Shown here: positions 1 through 9,127 of the stretch, one piece after another
How positions within the stretch are numbered: position 1 is the first letter of the stretch
Layout of the letters: every line of letters starts with the position of its first letter
Origin: DASQDT01 sp036380435
GTDB lineage: Bacteria; Acidobacteriota; Blastocatellia; Pyrinomonadales; Pyrinomonadaceae
NCBI GenBank assembly: GCA_036380435.1
Contig: DASVES010000456.1
Span: 1-10,729, forward strand
Reading direction: 5' to 3'
Length of the DNA stretch: 10,729 nucleotides
Made by a program: the position numbers and the translations under genes
The notes under the pieces: model-generated
The model's input: only the letters and a program-made list of their open reading frames with translations
What the model was told of the DNA's origin: nothing
The model's database searches: none

Positions 1-835
1 CGTAGCCTCTCAAGGTGCCGCTTGCGCGGCCCGGCGCTCGATAAAGCTCTGTGGCCTCGGCGCCGTAATCGACAGTGATGACGAAGCCGCGCCGAAGGAC
101 TGAGGCGGCGCGCGCGACCCACAGTTCAGCATCGAGATTCACTTCGGCGATCTGCCCCTCAGACAAGGTGACGCTCCCTGCGCGGAAGTGCGCCGCGAGT
201 TTCGGAGTGGAGGCTTCGCCCTCGACCCATGAGAATCGGCCGCGGTCGTCCAGTCCGACGCAGAGTTCGCGAAGCTCGCCGCCGCGTGAGACGACACGGT
301 GGACGGGGAAGGCGTCGAGCAGCTCGTTTGAGAAAATGATGCCCGCCTCGAAAGGCTCGCGGCACTCCTCGATGCGCCGGAATTCGATGCGCCCGGCGAA
401 TGGGGCGAGAAGCTCGGCCGCCCGCGCGCGCGAGTCGGCGCTCAGTTCATCGACGACGTAGCGCACGGACGAAAAAACTTTCGGATGATCGCGCCGCAAC
501 GTGGTGAGGACGCCACGCGCGAAGTGGCCCGCGCCGGCGCCCGCCTCGACGATGGTCAGTTGGGTCGGAGAGTGTAGTTCTTCGTGGAGAGAAGCGAAGT
601 GGCGTGCGAAGGTGGCGGCGAAGAGGGGCGTCGTCTCGGGGGCGGTGCGATAGTCGCCGGCGCGGCCCCAGCGTGTGTGGCCGCGCCTCTGGTAGTAGCC
701 CTCTGCGGGGTCGTAGAGCGCGGCCCGCATCCAGTCGTGGAAGGTCATCGGCCCGGCGCGTCGGATTTGAACGCGCAGGCGCTCCGCAAGGGACGTGACG
801 GCCGACTCCTGCTCTCTGAGGCCTTCGCCGCTCAT
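1..835 (-). CDS. MidA/NDUFAF7-family SAM-dependent methyltransferase, C-terminus cut by the window edge
   Basis: I recognise a class I SAM-dependent methyltransferase of the MidA (DUF185) family. Its mitochondrial member NDUFAF7 methylates an arginine of a complex I subunit during assembly; the bacterial substrate is unknown. The minus strand reads without a stop from an ATG at 835 to base 1, 278 residues, so roughly the last quarter is missing compared with the usual 350-400. Visible family features are an N-terminal YDPAEGYYQR (41-50), the SAM-binding glycine loop EAGAGAG (97-103), YVVDELS (126-132) after the next strand, SNELLDAFPVHR (169-180), and VDYGAEATELY (255-265) near the cut. No strong Shine-Dalgarno precedes the ATG, only an A-rich stretch, so the start rests on the natural N-terminus. 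It lies 43 bases downstream of the zinc-ribbon gene on the same strand and may share its transcript. Family assignment is firm; substrate is not. Confidence 0.9.
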   Translation of the reverse strand, partial: MSGEGLREQESAVTSLAERLRVQIRRAGPMTFHDWMRAALYDPAEGYYQRRGHTRWGRAGDYRTAPETTPLFAATFARHFASLHEELHSPTQLTIVEAGAGAGHFARGVLTTLRRDHPKVFSSVRYVVDELSADSRARAAELLAPFAGRIEFRRIEECREPFEAGIIFSNELLDAFPVHRVVSRGGELRELCVGLDDRGRFSWVEGEASTPKLAAHFRAGSVTLSEGQIAEVNLDAELWVARAASVLRRGFVITVDYGAEATELYRAPGRASGTLRGY

Positions 836-878
836 CTTTTTTCACACACGATTCGACGGGCTGCGCGGCGGGGGCGAC

Positions 879-1442
879 TCACTTGTCTTCGGGTCGATCC
901 TTGAGGAGCCGCGTGGTGTTCTCGGTGACGCTCGGCGGCCTTCGGAGTTCGCCCGTGTCGGCGGGCGGTCGGTAGGAGACGGGGATGCCCTGCTGCTGCT
1001 GCTGTGGCGGGAGTGACGAAGAGCGCGCGGCGGGCTGATTCATAAAGAGGGGCGTGGCCGGCGGCGCGTAGGATGTCAACTGTGGCGACGGCTCAAAGGC
1101 CGGCTCCCTGTCTTCGAGCAATAGCGCGTAGATGATCCGCAGAAGCCCGCCGATGAAGCACGTGACGGCGGCGATCCCGGCAATCTCTCCCGGCAAATCA
1201 AACAGGGCGACACCGATGATCGCGACGAGCGGCACGATCAGCATCGTGCTCAGCATCAGCATCACGCCCTGCCGGATACCCTTCTGCCGCGGCGAGAGCT
1301 TGCGCGGCCCCGTCGTCCCAACCTGTACCTTCGTTCCACCCGTCGCCAGCAGTTGCGACACCATGTTCATCTGGAAGCCGCACGCCGCGCAGAAGCGCAC
1401 CTCGTTTGACACCTGCCTCTGGCCGCAGTGTGGACAGAACAT
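879..1442 (-). CDS. Zinc-ribbon membrane protein, paralogue A (187 aa)
   Basis: Function unknown. The protein opens with a short treble-clef type zinc ribbon: C3-x2-C6 and C18-x2-C21, eleven residues between the pairs. A linker leads to two hydrophobic segments (about 58-81 and 86-109), the second ending IIYALLLED. A proline/glutamine-rich, probably disordered region (about 112-165) follows, with five glutamines in a row (147-151). The end carries RRPPSVTENTTRLL (167-180), shared with the neighbouring paralogue. The layout suggests a membrane-anchored protein with ribbon and tail on the same, probably cytoplasmic, face. The ATG at 1442 has GAGAGGA upstream at a rather long spacing of about 10. 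It begins 46 bases after the paralogue's stop, so the two are probably cotranscribed. Gene reality is strong because of the paralogue; no specific role can be given. Confidence 0.88.
   Translation of the reverse strand: MFCPHCGQRQVSNEVRFCAACGFQMNMVSQLLATGGTKVQVGTTGPRKLSPRQKGIRQGVMLMLSTMLIVPLVAIIGVALFDLPGEIAGIAAVTCFIGGLLRIIYALLLEDREPAFEPSPQLTSYAPPATPLFMNQPAARSSSLPPQQQQQGIPVSYRPPADTGELRRPPSVTENTTRLLKDRPEDK
990..1004. repeat. (CTG)5 trinucleotide microsatellite inside paralogue A
   Basis: Five perfect CTG units on the plus strand read as five CAG (Gln147-Gln151) codons in the minus-strand gene. The paralogue at 1489-2052 lacks the tract. Length changes would stay in frame and alter only the disordered linker. 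Confidence 0.85.
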
Positions 1443-1488
1443 TCGCTCTGGGTCCTCTCGAATTAATTGACGAAGCAGGAGCGACGGT

Positions 1489-2052
1489 TCAGCGCCCCTG
1501 CTTGTCGAGAAACTTCGTCGTGTGTTCGGTGACGCTCGGCGGGCGCGGCGTGATCTCCGACGTGTCCGCGCGCGGCGGCACGTAGGCGTTAGCGGGCACG
1601 CTCTGCGCGGGCGGGAGCGCCGCCGCGTCGCGTCCCACGCCGCCCGTAGCCCACGGCATCGCGGCCTGCGGGTTCACGTAACCGGCCGGGAGCGTCTTCC
1701 GGCGCAGCGGGCCGTCCTCGAACAGCATCGCGTAGATGATGCGGAGGAAGCCGCCGAGGAAGCAGATGAGCGCCGCCGCCATCGCCACCTCCTCGGGAAT
1801 GATGTTCAACCCTTCGGCCATGAAGGCGAGGAATGGCACGAGGAACATCCCCATGAGTATCAGCAGGCCACCCTGCCGCACGCCCTGCAGGCGCGGCGAT
1901 GGCGGCGACAGCTCGCCGCCCGCCTGTTGTTGGCCGGGGAGCAGGCCGCCGTTGGCGAGCAGCGCCGTCACGCCGTCGAGCGGGAAGCCGCAGCGCGAAC
2001 AGAAGCGCACCTCCGGGGATATCTGCTGCTGGCTGCAATGTGGGCAGTACAT
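1489..2052 (-). CDS. Zinc-ribbon membrane protein, paralogue B (187 aa)
   Basis: Tandem paralogue of the gene at 879-1442, with the same order of parts: zinc ribbon C3-x2-C6 / C18-x2-C21, two membrane segments (about 60-81 and 87-110, the second containing CFLGGFLRIIYAMLFED), a proline/alanine-rich linker, and the tail ITPRPPSVTEHTTKFLDKQ (167-185). I chose the ATG at 2052 over an in-frame TTG three codons earlier at 2061. It gives MYCPHC, matching MFCPHC of paralogue A, and makes both proteins exactly 187 residues. GAGG lies about 11 bases upstream. The membrane segments and tail are the best conserved parts and the linker the least. A 115-base gap separates it from the DinB-like gene upstream, so it may have its own promoter. 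Function unknown; a membrane scaffold or regulator is a guess. Confidence 0.88.
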   Translation of the reverse strand: MYCPHCSQQQISPEVRFCSRCGFPLDGVTALLANGGLLPGQQQAGGELSPPSPRLQGVRQGGLLILMGMFLVPFLAFMAEGLNIIPEEVAMAAALICFLGGFLRIIYAMLFEDGPLRRKTLPAGYVNPQAAMPWATGGVGRDAAALPPAQSVPANAYVPPRADTSEITPRPPSVTEHTTKFLDKQGR

Positions 2053-2167
2053 CTCGGACAAGACCTCGACGCGATAGAATGGTCGCCACGACGGACGCGG
2101 CTCTTAGACCCATGAGGCGTTTACGAATCGACCCGCCGCAAAGTTCGCGTTCCAGTCGGAAACGATA

Positions 2168-2677
2168 TCACAGGCGGGGCAGTGGCGTGTCGGAAAAAAG
2201 TCGGAAGGTGGCGAAAGCCCGTCCCTGATAGTGCGACGCGCGGACGAGCGTTTCGAGCGCGAGGCTGTAGAGGGTACGCATCCCGGCGGGCGTCGCGATC
2301 TCTTTCAGCAGGTCGGCGTCGGCGTGGAAGAGGGCGAAGGCGCGAAGGCGCGCTTGCTCGGCTTCGTTCAGATACTCCTCGACGTGTGCGCTCGTCGAGA
2401 GGGCTTCGGGTAGCGTCCACTCGAAGGGGTCGTCCCAGAGGTTCGCGGTGACGCCGCCGAACGTCTGCTCGACGACCGCCGCCGAGCGCAGCAAATACTC
2501 CCCGCACGAGTAGTTGGGGAAGTCGCCGGAGGAGGGGCGGGGCTGCCAGTAAAGTTTACCTTCGGGGACGGCCCTGACAAGCCCGCACGAGCGCAGGTGC
2601 AGGCTCGCGTATTGCCCATCGAGACTACGGATGATCTGCATCGTCGAGGGGTCGGGCGCTTCCCGCCCCCGCGTCAT
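2168..2677 (-). CDS. DinB-like four-helix-bundle protein
   Basis: Probably a DinB/YfiT-like (DUF664-type) helical bundle; many such proteins are metal-dependent thiol transferases or are uncharacterised. Supporting features are LYWQPRPSSGDF (42-53) followed by SCGEYLLRSAAVVEQ (57-71), which resembles the family's W-x-P ... S-x-GE-x-L-x-H helix, and a last helix LETLVRASHYQGRAF (141-155) resembling the R-x-x-H-H-x-G-Q helix. The position normally holding the first metal-binding His appears to be Arg64, while His149 is kept, so metal binding may be lost or altered. The ATG at 2677 shares its A with the TAA of the upstream OB-fold gene, which argues for translational coupling and for this start. 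An internal ATG at 2641 would give a 157-residue protein that still contains the whole fold. Confident as a gene, moderately confident in the family, no substrate assigned. Confidence 0.75.
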   Translation of the reverse strand: MTRGREAPDPSTMQIIRSLDGQYASLHLRSCGLVRAVPEGKLYWQPRPSSGDFPNYSCGEYLLRSAAVVEQTFGGVTANLWDDPFEWTLPEALSTSAHVEEYLNEAEQARLRAFALFHADADLLKEIATPAGMRTLYSLALETLVRASHYQGRAFATFRLFSDTPLPRL

Positions 2678-3024
2678 TAGTCCTTCGCCTTGCGTCCGGT
2701 TTCCCGAATGGCCGTCCCCATGTTGCGGCCGTGGAAGACGATGCCCGTGTAGACGCGGCCCTTGACCTCGACGCGGGCGCCGCGCGCGGGAACCGCCCGG
2801 TCGGCGAGCACCCAGATTTTGCCCGTCCCGTCGTCGATCTCGTACCCGCCCTCGGTGAACACGCCGTAGCTGTCGGTGACGGTCCCGACGATGGTCACTT
2901 TCTTGTTGTGATAGCGGCCGGGGTCGGCGTTGATTTTATTGATGGTCGTCTTGGCGAAGGCGACCGGAGACAGCAGGAGGATAAAGAGGGTGCTGAAAAA
3001 AAGTGTTCGGCGAAGCTGACGCAT
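2677..3024 (-). CDS. Secreted OB-fold protein
   Basis: Small exported protein of 115 residues. The N-terminus is a classical Sec signal peptide: RQLRR, a hydrophobic core (about 8-20) and VAFA followed by K25, predicting cleavage after residue 24. There is no lipobox cysteine. The mature part looks like a compact OB-fold of the tRNA_anti-like/BOF kind: KKVTIVGTVTDSYG (41-54), YEIDDGTGKIWVLAD (61-75), and GARVEVKGRVYTG (82-94), the usual strand pattern of periplasmic OB domains. Ligand unknown. The start is decided by AAAGGAG five bases before the ATG at 3024; an in-frame TTG at 3039 lies upstream of that ribosome site and is not used. The stop overlaps the start of the DinB-like gene as TAATG, so the two form an operon unit. 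Confidence 0.85.
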   Translation of the reverse strand: MRQLRRTLFFSTLFILLLSPVAFAKTTINKINADPGRYHNKKVTIVGTVTDSYGVFTEGGYEIDDGTGKIWVLADRAVPARGARVEVKGRVYTGIVFHGRNMGTAIRETGRKAKD

Positions 3025-3029
3025 GGCGT

Positions 3030-3036
3030 CTCCTTT
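3030..3036 (-). promoter_or_regulatory. Ribosome binding site of the OB-fold gene
   Basis: AAAGGAG on the minus strand, five bases upstream of the ATG at 3024. It is the best Shine-Dalgarno in the window and rules out the upstream in-frame TTG at 3039. Confidence 0.85.
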
Positions 3037-3082
3037 CAAAAGTCACTGATTGCTCAGAGTTTCTATGGGAGAGCTTGAGATA

Positions 3083-3091
3083 ATCCTAGCA
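3083..3091 (-). promoter_or_regulatory. Possible extended -10 promoter element for the OB-fold/DinB operon
   Basis: On the minus strand the 9-mer TGCTAGGAT fits an extended -10 (TG-n plus a hexamer matching TATAAT at four positions), about 60 bases before the ATG at 3024 and downstream of the large palindrome. No good -35 lies at 16-18 bases, so this is a weak call from pattern alone. Confidence 0.3.
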
Positions 3092-3131
3092 TGCGATGAC
3101 GCGGGCGCCGAAAAAGGATGCCAGGAAAAGT

Positions 3132-3252
3132 AAGGATGAAGGATGAATAAAAGCCGTAAATCGTAAATCGTCAATCGTGAATAGAAGAAACTGCCTTCCA
3201 CGATTCACGATTGACGATTTACGATTCACGGTCTTGCTCATCCCTCATCCTT
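3132..3252. repeat. Long nested inverted repeat built of heptamers, just after the aldehyde dehydrogenase stop
   Basis: Inner arms 3154-3182 and 3203-3231 pair at 28 of 29 positions around a 20-base loop. The left inner arm is four heptamers of form CGT-N-AAT with N = A, A, C, G (3155-3182); the right arm is the reverse-complement series (3203-3230). Outer arms 3132-3146 and 3238-3252 pair at 14 of 15 and carry the heptamer AAGGATG twice on the left. On the minus strand the structure begins one base after the TAG of the dehydrogenase (3254-3256) and ends upstream of the putative OB-fold promoter. It could act as a terminator or an mRNA 3'-end stabiliser. It encodes no protein that I can see. 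Confidence 0.9.
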
Positions 3253-3253
3253 G

Positions 3254-4759
3254 CTAGTTGAACCAGCCGATGGGCTTGCCGGAGAGATCGACCCAGACGC
3301 TCTTGATCTGCGTGTAGAGGTCGAGGGCGTGGCGGCCCATCTCGCGGCCGTAGCCGGACTGCTTGAAGCCGCCGAAGGGCGAGGCGGCGTTGAACATATT
3401 GAAGGTGTTAATCCAGACGACGCCGGCCTTAACCTGTTTGGCAAAGCTGTGGGCGCGCGTGATGTCCTTCGTCCAGATGCCGGCCGACAGACCGTAGATG
3501 GTGTCGTTGGCCTGTTTGACGAGGTCGGCCTCGTCCGTGAAGGTGATGACGGAGGTGACGGGGCCGAATATCTCTTCCTGCGCCACGCGCATCTTGTTGT
3601 TCACTTCGCTGAAGATGGTCGGCTGGAAGAAGAAGCCCTTCTGGAAGTCGCCTTCGAGCTGCGGCGGGCAGCCGCCGGAGAAGACGGTCGCGCCTTCACC
3701 GCGCGCGATGTCCACGTAGCCCTTGATGCGGTCGAGCTGTTCGCCGGAAACCTGCGGCCCCATCTGCGTCGCCTTGTCGAGAGGGTCGCCGACTTTAATC
3801 TTCTCGGCCTTCTCCTTGAAGAGTGTCAGGAACTCGTCCTTGATGCGCTCGTCGAGGAAGAGGCGCGAGCCGGCGCAGCAGACCTGACCCTGATTGAAGA
3901 AGATGCCCATCATCGCGCCGTTGACGGCCTGTTCGATGTCGGCGTCGGCGAAGACGATGTTGGGGGCCTTGCCTCCGAGTTCGAGCGAGACTTTGGTCAG
4001 GTTGTCGGCCGCGGCGTGGGCGATAATCTTGCCGACCTCGGTCGAGCCGGTGAAGGCGACTTTGTCGATGTCGGGGTGCGAGGCGAGCGCGGCGCCGGCC
4101 GTCTCGCCGTAGCCGGGGACGATGTTGACGACGCCGTCGGGGAAGCCGGCCTCCTGAATGAGCTTGCCGAGTTCCATCGCGCCCACGGGCGTCTGCTCGG
4201 CAGGCTTCAAGACGACAGTGTTGCCGGCCGCGAGCGCGGGCGCGAGTTTCCACGCGGCCATCAGCAGCGGGAAGTTCCACGGGATGATCTGGCCGCAGAC
4301 GCCGATTGGCTCGCGCAGCGTGTAGTTGAACATCTGTCCGGGCACGGGGATGGTCTCGCCCTCGATCTTCGTCGCCCAGCCGGCGAAGTACTCGAAGTTC
4401 TCGACCACCTGCGGCAGATCGACGTACATCGACTCCTTGATGGGCTTGCCGTTGTCGGAGGTTTCAAGGTGGGCCAGCTCCGCCGACTTCGACTCGATGA
4501 GCTGCGAAAGCTTGTACATCATCCGGCCACGGTCGCGGGCGGAGATTTTCGACCACTTGCCCTCGAAGGCGCGGCGCGCGGCGGCGACCGCCTTGTCGAT
4601 GTCGGCCTTGTCGGCCTCGGCCACTTCGGCGAGGGTCGCCCCCGTCGAGGGGTTGGGCGTCGTGAAGGTCTTGCCGGACTCGGCATCGACCCACTTGCCG
4701 TCGATGAATAGTTGATACTTGCGAGGCGTCTCGTCTACGGCCGTCTGTGTGGATGACAT
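3254..4759 (-). CDS. NAD-type aldehyde dehydrogenase (ALDH superfamily)
   Basis: Full-length 501-residue aldehyde dehydrogenase that would oxidise an aldehyde to its carboxylic acid with NAD(P)+ in the cytoplasm. All core features are present: substrate-entry IIPWNFPL with Asn162, cofactor lysine in VVLKPAEQTP (Lys185), Rossmann motif FTGSTEVG (236-243), general base Glu260 in SLELGGKAPN, catalytic Cys294 in GQVCCAGSR, and EEIFGPV near the C-terminal third. The pattern is closest to the ALDH1/ALDH2-like general aldehyde group; betaine-aldehyde or other specificity cannot be read from the sequence. The ATG at 4759 starts a natural N-terminus (YQLFIDGKWVDAESGKTF at 15-32) and has AAGGAG ten bases upstream. 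The frame stays open far upstream, but that part is low-complexity and overlaps the channel gene. A 136-base gap separates it from the channel gene, and a large hairpin follows its stop, so it is probably a separate unit. Confidence 0.95.
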   Translation of the reverse strand: MSSTQTAVDETPRKYQLFIDGKWVDAESGKTFTTPNPSTGATLAEVAEADKADIDKAVAAARRAFEGKWSKISARDRGRMMYKLSQLIESKSAELAHLETSDNGKPIKESMYVDLPQVVENFEYFAGWATKIEGETIPVPGQMFNYTLREPIGVCGQIIPWNFPLLMAAWKLAPALAAGNTVVLKPAEQTPVGAMELGKLIQEAGFPDGVVNIVPGYGETAGAALASHPDIDKVAFTGSTEVGKIIAHAAADNLTKVSLELGGKAPNIVFADADIEQAVNGAMMGIFFNQGQVCCAGSRLFLDERIKDEFLTLFKEKAEKIKVGDPLDKATQMGPQVSGEQLDRIKGYVDIARGEGATVFSGGCPPQLEGDFQKGFFFQPTIFSEVNNKMRVAQEEIFGPVTSVITFTDEADLVKQANDTIYGLSAGIWTKDITRAHSFAKQVKAGVVWINTFNMFNAASPFGGFKQSGYGREMGRHALDLYTQIKSVWVDLSGKPIGWFN

Positions 4760-4769
4760 AAAAGTGTTA

Positions 4770-4775
4770 CTCCTT
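4770..4775 (-). promoter_or_regulatory. Ribosome binding site of the aldehyde dehydrogenase
   Basis: AAGGAG on the minus strand with a 10-base spacer to the ATG at 4759. The spacing is long but usable, and the site supports this start over longer in-frame alternatives. Confidence 0.65.
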
Positions 4776-4849
4776 AATGAACGGTGGATGTGGATTCTTT
4801 GGGCTTCGCTGTCGCCAGGAGATGTGTGCGTCCCTACTCTATCACCCGC

Positions 4850-4884
4850 CGCGCGCGCGCCCCAAGCCGCCGGGCGCGTGCGCG
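4850..4884. repeat. Alternating CG hairpin after the channel gene stop, possible terminator
   Basis: Arms 4850-4862 and 4872-4884 form a 13-bp stem with one G-T pair and a 9-base loop. They lie inside an almost pure CG-alternating stretch (about 4850-4894) that starts two bases beyond the channel stop at 4896-4898. The stem would be very stable. There is no T-run for a classical intrinsic terminator, so termination is only a possibility; the alternating purine-pyrimidine run also has Z-DNA potential. Confidence 0.5.
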
Positions 4885-4895
4885 CGCGCGGGCGT

Positions 4896-6095
4896 TTAGC
4901 GCCGGCCGTCATTGGCGCGTCTCCCGCCTTTCGCCCCGGTCTCGCCGGAGGGCGCGCCGAGTGATTCTTCTTTCTTTTCGTCGGAAGCGTACTCGGGGTC
5001 GGTGTCGCCGGTGACTTCGTCCCAGTCGTAGCCGAGATAGTTCGAGAGACGCTGGAGCTTGGCCTCCCACTCCTTGCGTTGCTCGCGGTAATGGTCGAAG
5101 CCGTCCTCGTTTTGTCCGTCGCGTGTCTTGATGCCGGCCTCGGCGAGACGCCGGAGGTTGCGATCAAAACGACGCCGCCAGCGGTCTTCGTCGAGCGGGC
5201 GATGCTCTTCACGCTCGTTGCGACGCCGCTCCAAATCGAGCGTGCGAACAAGCTCGTTCAAGACCTGCCGGGTGTTGGCCTCCATCACGCGCACCTCGGG
5301 GAAGTTGCGCAGGTCGGAGTATTCGTCCATGTCGAGCGAGGTGCGGATAACGGTGCAGACTTCGAGCAGGAGGAAGAGCATCCGCGGCAGGCCCTTGTAG
5401 ACCTCGACGGGGTGGAAGTAGTGGATGACCGGGTGCTCGACGTGCGCCTCAAGCAGCTCTTGCAAATCGCGCGAGGCGGTGCGCAGCTCTTCGCGCAGAC
5501 CGTAGAAGCGCCCCTCGACGAAGTAGTAGGCGATGTAGCCGGCGGCGTCGGCCCCCTCGCCGGCCTGATGGTAGAAGGCGAGCGCCGCGACGCGCTTGCG
5601 CTCCAGCGCACGGTAGATGGTTAGCAGGTAGGCGATGGCCAGAGAGATCAGCCCCAGCCCCGCGGCCGACTCGATCATCGCCGTGAAGCGCATGGCCGTC
5701 GTGCGCGGCAAGATGTCGCCGTAGCCGACCGAGGTCAGCGTGACGCCGCTGAAGTAGACCGAGTCGATGAAGTCGGAGGAGGCGTTCGGGTTCGCGAGGA
5801 TGAACTGCTCGGGCATCCGCGGGAAGTAGATGAGGGCGAAGGCGACGACGAGGGTGCCGATGAAGACGACGACGAGGAGCGGCATCAGCAGAGGGCCGAT
5901 CACATTGAGCACACGGTGACGCGACGGCCGCGAGAGCTTGAAGGCGACGGTGCGGGCCACACGCCACACCATGCGGTTGAGGCCCTCGCCTATCGGCCCG
6001 TAACGCGCGCTGGAGTGGAGCACCGTCGCGTAAACGTCGAAGGCGATGAGCAACAGGAGGCAGACGCCGGCGGCCGTGTAAAGAAAAGTTTCCAT
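4896..6095 (-). CDS. Potassium-channel-like membrane protein with long charged C-terminal tail
   Basis: A 399-residue ion-channel family (Ion_trans_2-like) protein. It has an N-terminal hydrophobic helix (about 4-25), a second (about 66-90), a pore helix leading into the selectivity filter TSVGYGD (121-127), and a third helix (about 139-162). The filter matches the K+ signature T-x-GYG apart from an inserted-looking S-V order (T121, S122, V123, G124, Y125, G126), and potassium is the expected ion. The remaining 235 or so residues are cytoplasmic and unlike a typical RCK/TrkA nucleotide domain: no glycine-rich Rossmann loop is visible. They are helical at first (183-250), then very charged with coiled-coil potential (286-350), ending in a disordered acidic/basic tail. 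The ATG at 6095 gives a natural hydrophobic start, though no Shine-Dalgarno is evident. A heptamer palindrome lies directly upstream and a CG hairpin directly downstream, so it appears to be its own unit. Confidence 0.88.
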   Translation of the reverse strand: METFLYTAAGVCLLLLIAFDVYATVLHSSARYGPIGEGLNRMVWRVARTVAFKLSRPSRHRVLNVIGPLLMPLLVVVFIGTLVVAFALIYFPRMPEQFILANPNASSDFIDSVYFSGVTLTSVGYGDILPRTTAMRFTAMIESAAGLGLISLAIAYLLTIYRALERKRVAALAFYHQAGEGADAAGYIAYYFVEGRFYGLREELRTASRDLQELLEAHVEHPVIHYFHPVEVYKGLPRMLFLLLEVCTVIRTSLDMDEYSDLRNFPEVRVMEANTRQVLNELVRTLDLERRRNEREEHRPLDEDRWRRRFDRNLRRLAEAGIKTRDGQNEDGFDHYREQRKEWEAKLQRLSNYLGYDWDEVTGDTDPEYASDEKKEESLGAPSGETGAKGGRRANDGRR

Positions 6096-6100
6096 GCAAC

Positions 6101-6211
6101 AAGGAAGGGGGAAGGGGTAAAGGGTAAGGGTTAGGGAACAAGCGCGTGATTGTCCTCGGCCGCTTCGGTTTTACCCTTAACCCTTACCCTTTACCCCTTC
6201 CCCTTTTCCTT
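6101..6211. repeat. Long inverted repeat built of GGGTAAA-like heptamers, just after the aconitase stop
   Basis: The perfect 25-bp core pairs 6108-6132 with 6179-6203 around a 46-base centre; with small bulges the arms extend outward to 6101 and 6211. The left arm reads as heptamers GGAAGGG, GGAAGGG, GTAAAGG, GTAAGGG (6103-6130), and the right arm as TAACCCT, TACCCTT, TACCCCT, TCCCCTT (6178-6205). On the minus strand it begins three bases after the aconitase TGA (6215-6217) and ends five bases before the channel ATG at 6095, so it fills the whole gap. A transcript continuing into the channel gene would carry this hairpin in its leader. Confidence 0.9.
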
Positions 6212-6214
6212 CTT

Positions 6215-9127
<2,913 letters not shown>

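Noticed and set aside
447..845. Minus-strand frame of 132 codons overlapping the methyltransferase
   Set aside because: It is Arg/Pro-rich and motif-free; the adjacent frame carries all MidA motifs through to the window edge.
3132..3252. CRISPR array, because of the regular short repeats
   Set aside because: The units are contiguous heptamers without spacers, arranged as inverted arms, and no cas gene is near. The same applies to 6101-6211 and 10545-10631.
3251..4711. Long plus-strand open frame antisense to the aldehyde dehydrogenase
   Set aside because: It is the mirror of a GC-rich coding frame. The product is a leucine/aspartate/valine-biased low-complexity string without domains or a ribosome site, while the minus frame is an unmistakable dehydrogenase.
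4760..5251. N-terminal extension of the aldehyde dehydrogenase frame by about 160 residues
   Set aside because: The extension is Ser/Thr/Arg/Pro-rich, overlaps the channel gene in another frame and runs through the CG tract. The ATG at 4759 has an AAGGAG site and a normal dehydrogenase N-terminus.
5449..6141. Alternate-frame minus-strand open frame within the channel gene
   Set aside because: It gives an Arg/Pro/His-rich product with no motif, overlapping a frame with a clear pore signature.
6101..6211. Insertion-sequence ends or a MITE with target-site duplication
   Set aside because: I see no direct duplication flanking the palindrome and no transposase-like terminal motif. A mobile origin stays possible but cannot be supported here.
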